In this document: positions 48,801 to 57,230 of the stretch, in pieces
Numbering within the stretch: the stretch's first letter is position 1
Layout of the letters: each line of letters begins with the position of its first letter
NCBI GenBank assembly: GCA_037176725.1
Contig: JAZBRS010000077.1
Coordinates: 5,146,001 to 5,210,000 of the forward strand
Length of the DNA stretch: 64,000 nt
Origin: Posidonia oceanica
Taxonomy: Eukaryota; Streptophyta; Magnoliopsida; Alismatales; Posidoniaceae
Direction of reading: 5' to 3'
The notes under the pieces: generated by a model
What the model was told of the DNA's origin: nothing
Database searches by the model: none
The model's input: the letters and a program-made list of their open reading frames with translations, nothing else
Position numbers and translations under genes: made by a program

Positions 48801-51637
48801 GCGGGCCACAAGATGCTCTCCTTCATGGACGGCTTTTCTGGATACAATCAAATCAAAATGACAGAAGAAGACATGGAAAAGACTTCATTCATCACCCCTT
48901 GGGGAGTCTTCTGCTACCAAGTCATGCCGTTCGGCTTGAAAAATGCTGGTGCGACCTATCAGAGGGCCATGCGCTGTTCCACGACCTCATGCACCAAGAA
49001 GTAGAGGTCTATGTAGACGACATGATTGCTAAAACCAAAGAGCCTGAAGATCATCTTACCTGTCTCAAAAAGCTCTTTGACCGTCTACGGAAGTACAAGC
49101 TGTGCCTGAATCCCAAGAAGTGCGTATTCGGGGTGTCTTCTGGCAAATTGCTCGGCTACATTGTTAGCCAAAGGGGGATTGAGGTGGACCCGTTGAAAGC
49201 ACAAGCCATCGTGGACATGCCACCCCCTAGAACTGAAAAAGAAGTCAGAAGTCTGCTTGGGCGTTTACAATATATCAATCGCTTTATTGCACAGCTTACG
49301 CCCATCTGCGAGCCCATATTCAAGCTCTTGAAGAAGAATGCGCAGATTCACTAGAGCGAGGAGTGTCAGGCTGCATTTGCCAAGATCAAGCAGCTGTTGA
49401 TCAAGCCTCCTGTCCTAGTCCCGCCTACACCAGGGAGACCTTTGCTTCTCTACCTTTCTACCACGCAGCATTCCATGGGCGCCGTCTTGGGCCAACATGA
49501 CGAATCTGGTAGAAGGGAGCGCGCCATCTATTACCTGAGCAAGAAATTTAATGAATGCGAAGCCAGGTACAGTACACTAGAGAAGACCTGTTTGTCCCTT
49601 GTCTGGGCTGCACAGAAACTAAGGCACTACATGATGGCATACCCAGTACAGCTCTTATGCCGGCATGATCCTATCAAGTTCCTTTTCCAAAAGCCGGCCA
49701 TGGTGGGCAGATGTGGTAAGTGGCAGGTGTTATTGTCTCAGTACGACATCACCTTTGTCACACAGAAATCCATGAAGGGTCAGGTCATGGCAGACCATCT
49801 TGCTGACCTTCCTCTGCCTGAATACCAACCCCTCCAGACATAGTTCCCTGATGAAGACATCCTCTTCGCAATGGAGGACTCTGAGCAAAAAAATCCTGAA
49901 GAACAAGAGGAATGGCAGCTATACTTTGATGGTGCAGTCAACAAAAAGGGCCGAGGCGTAGGCGCAGTGCTGACCACGCCCCAGGGACAGATGATTCCCT
50001 TCGCAAGGAAGTTGACCTTCGCATGCACAAACATTGAAGCGGAGTATGAAGCATGCATCCTAGGGTTGAAAGTCGCCCTCGAACATGAGGCGTAGAAGCT
50101 GCATGTGCACGGTGATGCCATGCTGGTAATTTCTCAAGTGAACGGTGACTGGAGGACAAAAGATCCCAAGCTTGTGCCGTATCACGAACACCTGCTGAGG
50201 CTGATGGAAGAATTTGAGAGCATCTGCTTCACATACATGAACAGAGCCAAGAACGCGTACGCAGACGCATTGGCAACTTTGGCATCCTGGCTCACTATAT
50301 CTGAAGACGGTGCAGTGGATGTATCCGTTACTCGCATTGAGCAGCCTGCATATTGCCTGAACATAGAAGAGGCGGATCCAGCAGAGGAGCAACCCTGGTA
50401 TCGAGATATAAAATCTTTCCTAGAGTCTGGCAGCTTTCCTCCCGATACCGCAGCAGCAGACAAGAGAACTTTGGCACGTCTGGCGTCAAAGTATGTGTTG
50501 GGGGCTGGGCAGCTGTACAGAAGGTCATACAATCAGATGCTACTGCGCTGCCTGGACAAATCGAAGGCTGACACGCTGATGCTCCAAGTGCATGCGGGGA
50601 CCTGTGGCCCGCACATGAACGGCGTCCTCCTGGCCAAGAAGATCATGCTGCAAGGATATTTCTGGCAAACCATGGAAGCCGATTGCTGCCGGTTCGTGTG
50701 TAGATGCCACAACTGTCAGATTCATGGTAACTTCATCAAGGCCCCTCCACATCAGCTGCACAACATGTCCTCGCCGTGGCCTTTCTCCACCTGGGGGATC
50801 GATGTCATTGGCGCCATCCACCCTGCTGCTTCAAATGGTCATCGTTACATTCTGGTAGCGATCGATTACTTTACCAAGTGGGTGGAAGCAGCCTCTTACA
50901 GAACAATCACCGCTGTGGCAACAGAAAAATTTATCAGAAACAATATCGTTGCCCGATATGGGGTCCCGCACTCAGTCATCTCTGATAATGGCACAAACTT
51001 CATTACCAAAAGGATCGAGGAATTCCTGCAAAGTCTCAAGATCAAGCATCATCGATCCTCGCCCTATCGGCCACAGATGAACGGAGCTGTGGAGTCTACA
51101 AACAAGAACATTGTCAAAATCCTGAAGAAAATGGCAGAAACCCACAAGGATTGGCACGACAAGCTCCCGTACGCACTCTGGGCGTACAAGACATCAATCC
51201 GGACCTCTACAGGAGCCACCCCGTACTCTCTGGTGTATGGAATGGAAGCGGTGTTACCTGTTGAAGTAGAGATCCCCTCTCTGCGGATCCTACGAGAAGC
51301 TGAGTTGGAAGAGGCAGAATGGGTCGAAGACCGCTGCATCCAACTGAACTTAATTGATGAGCGCAGACTGCAAGCTATGCACAACGCTCACTGCTATCAG
51401 AAGCGGATGGCCAGAGCATTCTTAAAGAAGGTCCAGCCCAGAAACTTTCAGCCAGGGGACCTTGTCTTGCGCGCCATTCATTTGCCTGACGGTCGAGGGA
51501 AATTCCGACCCAATTGGCGTGGCCTCTTTGTGGTCAAGCAGATCTTTTCGGGAGGCACTGCAACTCTTGAGGATATGGACCAGGTCGAGCAGTCTGAGCC
51601 CGTCAACCTCTGCTATCTAAAGAAGTACTATCAGTAG
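42861..51637 (+). pseudogene. gag-pol polyprotein of element B, nearly intact
   Basis: I chose the ATG at 42861 (MAQYVSEPLFTPV), the first ATG shared with A; the frame is open further upstream without an ATG. The first 2,000-odd codons are uninterrupted. Landmarks: capsid about residues 320-530; nucleocapsid CNFHRSAGHSTDNC about 671 (44871); protease VDNGSGLN about 1069; a linker of some 650 residues rich in Ser, Ala, Gln and Glu; RT from about 48430 with IRICIDYRDLNK and YVDD at 49009-49020; degenerate RNase H about 49400-49840; second RNase H from LYFDGAVN (49919) to AYADALATLAS; integrase zinc finger about 50588-50720; DDE residues in GIDVIG (50797), SDNGTNF (50980) and AVEST (51085). Broken by a 4-bp deletion after 48971 and TAG stops at 49352, 49841 and 50093. 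Nearly 2,930 codons is long for the group. Confidence 0.95.
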
Positions 51638-53112
51638 CCGAAAGCGGCCCTGTTGCAGATGCCCTTCTCCCACTTGCACTTGCATTCTCGCCTCTTGCCA
51701 CATCTTTTCAAATCATCATCATCATCCTTTCAACTCTTGCATTCTCTCTCTCCAAAATCATCATTGTCATCCTCTCAAGCATTGTATCTTTGGCCCGGTG
51801 ATGAAAATTGGAAGTGCTTGCCTGCTCTGGAAAGAGTCACCCTACCTCACCTGGCACTACTCAGATGTCTTAGCTAGTGAGGGAGCCACCACCAATGAGG
51901 ACAGGCGAACCGCCTAATCTCGCAAGGACATACACCTCTGAGGGAGAAAAAATGTTAGGATGTGAGTCTGGAAAAAGCGAGAGTAGACACCTAGGTTTGG
52001 GCACATCCATGGAACAGAAGACGAAGACAGAAGCCGGCCCTAGAGATAAGGGTGTGCAGTCTAACCCTGCTCCTTCTACCCATCAAACAGCAGACCCAAA
52101 ACCTAAATCCATTACATTTCAAACACCCTCCTTTTGCCACCAAAATGGGGATAGCAAAAGCCTTAAAAAAAAAAAAAAAAAAAAGAGAAAAGCAAAACAA
52201 CAAGCAAAAAAAAAAAGAGAAAAGAGATAGAACAAAAACCCAAAAAAAAAGGGGGAAAAAGCAAGCAAAGCAAAAAAAAAAAAACAAAAAAGGAGAAGAA
52301 GAAAAAATGCAGCCTGAAAAACACAGGCACCATTATCCCTCATGCTTCACTAGAGATCCCTAGCATGTCGAGCTTAAAAGAATCTTCCACATCCCTTCAA
52401 GAGCGAACACTCACCCTCTCCTGGCTAGGGGCAGAGAAAGACTGCATGCCTATGAGGGAGAAATCAATCAAAAAAAGAGAGCTGAAAGAATAGGTGTAGG
52501 TCCTGAGAGTTTGGCCGATAGCCTGTCCTCACCACACCACCACTTGTACAATGCCAACATCCGTTCCGGAGCGCCACCAGCAAGCCAAGAGTCTAGGTAG
52601 GGCCCAGTGAGTCAGGGACCACTCCCTTCCTTTGCAGCAGGCACCAAAGCACTCCGTATGCTGAGGGCATCCAAGCATACTCATCCATCCAAGCATACTC
52701 ATCCATCCAAGCATACTACTCATCTTCATAAGCATATCACCTGCATCATGCATACATGCATCTTCTTCTATCATTCCTTTTCCTATCAATTTCTCCCGCT
52801 CTGCAACGCGCTTCGGCCTTGAGACAATACTCCTCCCCAGCAGAGCACATTGACGCCACTTGAGCTGCGCTGGTCCAGATCTCCTGCCGGCCCTCGCCCC
52901 CGTGTCCGCAAGACTGCTGCAAAATCCCCTGCTTATCAGTGCTTAATTGCTATGTTCTGTTATCACCTTGCTAGATTGCATATGGAACTACATTTTCAGT
53001 CTCAGCTTCTGCTTGTTGTCAATGATTACATACCTGCGAGATCTGACTGTTTATTGATAGCAGGTACCTTCAAGCTCTGCAGCTATCAGCCTGTATCTCT
53101 GCGATCAGCGCA
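51638..53112 (+). other. Post-pol spacer of element B
   Basis: No gene is supported. It contains the homologous blocks listed for 1-985, an A-rich purine tract (about 52165-52310) including a run of 20 A and AAAAAAAAAGGGGG, a triplicated CATCCAAGCATACT word near 52670-52710, and from about 52900 the leader of the PMD-like ORF. Confidence 0.6.
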
Positions 53113-54315
53113 ATGGGCTTCCCAACTCTGCTGACTCCCACACACTGCTCGGAAACCCTACGAGAATGGATCGGCAGGCTCACTCAGGAAGACTGTGAGA
53201 AGCTGCGCCTCTGGGGGATCCCAACTAAACTGCTGAAGGCTGCTGACGTGGAAGTCAGCCGTCACCTTCTGTGTGCCGCCGCAAGATTCTGGAAACCGGC
53301 GCACCATGTCTTTCACTTCGGCAAAACTAAGCTAACACCTACACTGGAAGAGGTGCGTCGGATCTGCGGCTTTTCCAAGATCCTGGGGCCGCCTGTTTTC
53401 ATGAGGCGAGATGGATATCTCAAGGTCCTGAGCCAGCTGACTGGGCTCCCCACTCGAACCTGCCAACAGAAACTAATCTGCACCAGTGGGCCTGAACCTA
53501 TGCTTTGTCTTGCGCACTTCGATGATATCATGAACAAGCGCGCAGAACTCGGAGATGAGCTGTGGCTCCCAGGATTTGTTATCCGCTTCCTGGGCGAGCT
53601 GATCTTTACTCATGGCCGACTAACGGTGGCCATTGAGGTTGTAGAAATTGCATTAGCTGTGGTGACCTAGCACATAGACTTGGCGCCAGTTGTTTTGGCA
53701 GAGACCTATCGCGAGCTGGACCGCATCTCTCATCACTGCCGCCACTTCCACGGCTGCGGAGCACTCATACAAGTCTGGCTGACCGCGCACTTAGAGATGA
53801 ACCTCTTGCGCCCTCAAGTGCATGCCTTCGAAGCTTACTGCAGCAGCGCCCGTGCCAAGACAGAAAAGAGCGTCAAAGAAGAATACGAGAAGCTGTCAGC
53901 ACTGACTGACGACGCTGTAACCTGGCGTATTGTCCCCTTTGTAGCCGAGCCATTTACTGTCTTCTTCAGCGCGCGCGACGCGCGGCTGATCATTCTACCA
54001 GGCTTCACAGCAGGCGTAGAGTACCATCCAATCAGGGTCATGCGCCAGTTCGGCTTCCAGCAGGGCGCCTTCATTGACAGTACAGCGCCCGAGCTTCTAC
54101 AGATGTACCCTCTCAGCACAACTGCCCCAATCAAGAAGCTCGCTAGTCTGATGCAGCATAGGGTCCAATCAATAGACATTGCAGCTGTGAGAGGTGTAGG
54201 ATGCACCCCAGAATATGAAGCTGAAGTCCGAGAGCTTTGGCCTATTACTGAGGTCCCGCCAGGCGGCCCCCTATTCCCCGACTCCAGGCAGTCGAAGAAG
54301 GCCCGAACTGACTAG
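53113..54315 (+). pseudogene. PMD-like ORF of element B, one nonsense codon
   Basis: ATG at 53113 (MGFPTLLTPTHCSE) to TAG at 54313-54315, 401 codons. Identical architecture to A's split ORF: EVSRHLLCAAARFWKPAHHV, ELTPTLEEV, HFDD, VIRFLGELIF, ISHHCRHFHGCG, QVWLTAHLEMNLL, GVEYHPIRVMRQFGF, PGGPLFPDSRQSKKARTD. One TAG at 53668-53670 replaces the CGG of A. No introns: sites that carry introns in the antisense relative are contiguous. No signal peptide or membrane segment is evident. It lies between pol and the 3' LTR, where Tat-group elements often carry extra ORFs. Function unknown; the PMD/DUF7745-like label rests on motif resemblance. Confidence 0.75.
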
Positions 54316-54559
54316 GCCCTTGTGCAATCATCATGTGGTCTTCTTTCAAGTCGTGCTGTACATCTTTTGGCCTGCCACAGGCATTGTACTCATCAAGCTT
54401 TATCAATGAAAAAACTGTTTCTGCTATCTGCTTGCACTTCAAGACTGTTCAATGCATTGCATATTCATTATCATCATCATCTCAGGTCCTCTGGCCAGAC
54501 TTGCAGCCATTACAATGCAGCAAAGTCCCCAGCACCCAATCCGGAGTCCAGAACCTCTG

Positions 54560-55325
54560 CGGACCCGCGTCGTCAAGCTACGCCATCTGGCGTCCCCAGC
54601 TGGTCGCCCCCAGCTGGATCATCATCCCCAGCGGGCCGGCACCCCAAACTGCTCGGCGAAAGGTCCGTCAACCTATCATCCTCCTTAGCTGATCATCCCT
54701 AGCTGAGTCCCCAGCGGGCTGGCACCCCAAACTGCTCGGCGAAAGGTCCGTCAACCTGTCATCCTCCTCAGCTGATCATCCCCAGCTGAGTCCCCAGCGG
54801 GCTGGCACCCCAAACTGCTCGGCGAAAGGTCCGTCAACCTATCATTCTCCTCAGCTGATCATCCCCAGCTGAGTCCCCAGCGGGCTGGCACCCCAAACTG
54901 CTCGGCGAAAGGTCCGTCAACCTGTCATCCTCCTCAGCTAATCATCCCCAGCTGAGTCCCCAGCGGGCTGGCACCCCAAATTGCTCGGCGAAAGGTCCGT
55001 CAACCTGTCATCCTCCTCAGCTGATCATCCCCAGCTGAGTCCCCAGCGGGCCGGCACCCCAAACTGCTCGGCGAAAGGTCCGTCAACCTATCATCCTCCT
55101 TAGCTGATCATCCCCAGTTGAGTCCCCAGCAGGCTGGCACCCCAAACTGCTCGGCGAAAGGTCCGTCAACCTGTCATCCTCCTCAGCTGATCTTCCCCAG
55201 CTGGGTCCCCTGCGGGCTGGCACCCCAAACTGCTCAGCGAAAGGTCTGTCAACCTGTCATCCTCCTCAGCTGATCATCCCCAGCTGAGTCCCTAGCGGGC
55301 TGGTACCCCAAACTACTCGTCTGAC
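54560..55325. repeat. 83-bp tandem repeat, about 9 units
   Basis: GGCACCCCAAACTGCTCGGCG-type words start at 54638, 54721, 54804, 54887, 54970, 55053, 55136, 55219 and 55302: a constant 83-bp period. Each unit includes CAGCTGATCATCCCCAGCTG, an inverted repeat. In A's UTR (63660-63760) fewer than two units exist. Confidence 0.95.
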
Positions 55326-55343
55326 AAGCACGACAATCTTGTC
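55323..55343 (+). repeat. Hairpin GACAAG(9)CTTGTC
   Basis: Stem 55323-55328 with 55338-55343, loop CACGACAAT. The A homologue at 63761-63781 has GACAAA(9)TTTGTC, a compensatory change. Confidence 0.7.
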
Positions 55344-55382
55344 ATCACCCTCTGCTTTCGATGCCAAGGAGGCGTTGGCCAA

Positions 55383-55409
55383 CCCCTGGTGTCATCTCGA
55401 CACCAGGGG
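55383..55409 (+). repeat. Perfect 11-bp hairpin CCCCTGGTGTC(5)GACACCAGGGG
   Basis: Stem arms are 55383-55393 and 55399-55409, loop ATCTC. It is conserved in A at 63822-63848 with loop ATCCC. Confidence 0.85.
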
Positions 55410-55536
55410 CATCTTTTGATCGCCCCTTGGTATCATTCTTCCCCTCTTTATCTCATCATTACCTCATCCCCTCTTTCTCATCATTATCTCATCCCCCTCT
55501 TTATCTCATCATTACCTCACCCCCTCTTTGCCGGTC

Positions 55537-55556
55537 GATAAGTCCGATATCTTATC
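55537..55556 (+). repeat. Hairpin GATAAG(8)CTTATC
   Basis: Loop TCCGATAT. Same stem and TCCG loop start as 14413-14431 and 14452-14470 of the older element; A's copy is cut by the window end at about 63985. Confidence 0.7.
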
Positions 55557-55565
55557 AATCAATCA

Positions 55566-55770
55566 TTCTCATCATGATCTCATCCCCTCTTTAGCAATAG
55601 TTCTCATCATGATCTCACCCCCTCTTTAGCAGTAATTCTCATCATGATCTCATCCCCTCTTTAGCAATAGTTCTCATCATGATCTCATCCCCTCTTTAGC
55701 AGTAATTCTCATCATGATCTCACCCCCTCTTTAGCAATAATTCTCATCATGATCTCATCCCCTCTTATCA
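55566..55770. repeat. 35-bp tandem repeat, about 6 units
   Basis: TTCTCATCATGATCTCA(T/C)CCCC TCTTTAGCA(A/G)TA recurs every 35 bp from 55566. The preceding stretch 55440-55530 has a degenerate 30-bp version (CTCATCATTACCTCATCCCCTC). Confidence 0.9.
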
Positions 55771-55882
55771 ACAATCAAGCACTCTCAGGCAGATATCCTA
55801 AACTATCAACAATCAAGCACTCTCAGGCTGATATCCTAAACTATCAACAATCAAGCACTCTCAGGCTGATAACCTAAACTAT
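55769..55882. repeat. 38-bp tandem repeat, 3 units
   Basis: ATCAACAATCAAGCACTCTC followed by AGGCTGATATCCTAAACT, three copies; the third has GATAACC for GATATCC. Confidence 0.9.
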
Positions 55883-55919
55883 CATCTGGGCCGATCCATG
55901 GTTGGCCCACAGTTGTGTT

Positions 55920-56640
55920 ATACGGCTGACATCCAGTAACTGTCCCTTGCAATTGCGGTTTCCAGTTGATAGGTCTGTAAACTATCCGCCAGTTGATAGG
56001 TCTGTAAACTATCCACCAGTTGATAGGACTGTAAACTATCGTTAGGCTGATATCCTAAACTATCACCAGCAATTGCATTATACGGTTGATATCCAGTAAC
56101 TATCCCTCATCATTGCGCGTTCCAGTTGATAGGCCTGTAAACTATCCGCCAGTTGATAGGACTGTAAACTATCGTTCCAGTTGATAGGACTGTAAACTAT
56201 CGCTAGGCTGATATCCTAAACTATCACGCGCAATCATGTTATACGGCTGACACCCAGTAACTGTCCCCCGCAATGCCGTTTCCAGTTGATAGGACTGTAA
56301 ACTATCCGCCAGTTGATAGGTCTGTAAACTATCCGCCAGTTGATAGGTCTGTAAACTATCGCTCCAGTTGATAGGACTGTAAACTATCCGGCATTTGCGT
56401 TATACGGCTGATACCCAGTAACTATCACTCATGGTTTGTGGCTTCCAGTTGATAGGTCTGTAAACTATCCGCCAGTTGATAGGTCTGTAAACTATCCGCC
56501 AGTTGATAGGACAGTAAAGTATCCCACACAACCATGTTATACGGCTGATATCCAGTAACTATCACTCACAACTGCTCTAGGCTGATAACCTAAACTATCG
56601 CTCTAGGCTGATAACCTAAACTATCACTCCCGGTTGATAG
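55920..56640. repeat. Mixed array of GATAG(9)CTATC hairpin repeats, about 27-bp units
   Basis: CCAGTTGATAGGtCTGTAAACTATCcg recurs more than ten times in clusters with a 27-28-bp period; each has stem GATAG/CTATC and loop GTCTGTAAA or GACTGTAAA. They are interleaved with GGCTGATATCCTAAACTATC and with TACGGCTGAtAtCCAGTAAC-type hairpins at 55928, 56088, 56249, 56410 and 56547. Confidence 0.9.
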
Positions 56641-56659
56641 GACCGTAAACTATCCGGAC

Positions 56660-56679
56660 GATAAGCCCGTCACCTTATC
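56660..56679 (+). repeat. Hairpin GATAAG(8)CTTATC, second copy
   Basis: Loop CCCGTCAC. It follows directly on the GATAG/CTATC array. Confidence 0.65.
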
Positions 56680-56692
56680 ACCCTTTTTGGCG

Positions 56693-56719
56693 TGACCTTG
56701 CCCCAGGAAGGCAAAGTCA
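56693..56719 (+). repeat. Hairpin TGACCTTGCC(7)GGCAAAGTCA
   Basis: Ten-base arms with one mismatch, loop CCAGGAA. It is the single-copy counterpart of the GACTTTGTC/GACAAAGTC hairpin amplified as a 77-bp array at 14505-15005. Confidence 0.6.
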
Positions 56720-57181
56720 TGCACCTCCTTTTTTTTGCGATAGGAGAGTTGGCCTCTCTCCCTTCGCACCCCTCTTTTCTCTTCTGCTAGCTTGCTCCCC
56801 GGGTGGGGACGAGCTGCACCCTGTTTTCCCTTGCTTTGTTGCGCAAGTCTGGCTTTCCTGCCAGATCCTTGCGCCACATCGCGTCCATTTAGCATTTTCT
56901 CTTGCATCATCTCTGCATCTTCTCAGCTAGCATTGCATACTACTTTAGTATCACTGACCTCACTTGCACAGCATCAGCAATTTCTTCTAATTGGCTAACT
57001 TTTGTACTAACTCTTGCATTGCATTTGCATTAGCATGCAATACACACTTAGCATTCATCCATCTGCACCCTGCATTTTGCATTGCAGCAACAGGCTACGA
57101 TCTTCGGTGCATCCGCCGAATAAGTAGCTCACGCCCATAGCAAATCGTTGCTCCCGCCGATCAGATGGGGTGTCTTGTCAA
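56720..57181 (+). other. Distal 3' UTR of element B
   Basis: No gene or array. TTGCATT words recur between 56900 and 57090 (CTCTTGCATTGCATTTGCATTAGCATGCAATAC region). Nothing further is recognised. Confidence 0.4.
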
Positions 57182-57221
57182 CCCTGAGCAGCGGCCTCGC
57201 TCCGCTTGACCTTGCTCAGGG
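57182..57221 (+). repeat. 9-bp inverted repeat CCCTGAGCA(22)TGCTCAGGG beside the polypurine tract
   Basis: Arms 57182-57190 and 57213-57221; the right arm overlaps the start of the polypurine tract. Confidence 0.7.
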
Positions 57222-57230
57222 AGGGGCATC
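57216..57230 (+). promoter_or_regulatory. Polypurine tract of element B
   Basis: TCAGGGAGGGGCATC lies directly before the 3' LTR start TGTTGACACC, the expected plus-strand primer position. Confidence 0.75.

Larger units (their letters stand above)
54316..57216 (+). other. Long tandem-repeat 3' UTR of element B
   Basis: About 2.9 kb without a gene, made largely of several different tandem arrays and hairpins listed separately, ending at the polypurine tract. It corresponds to the hypervariable 3' untranslated region known from plant Tat/Ogre elements. Confidence 0.75.

Noticed and set aside
54560..56640. Regularly spaced repeats that could be mistaken for a CRISPR array
   Set aside because: Units are contiguous tandem repeats without unique spacers, in a plant retroelement UTR.
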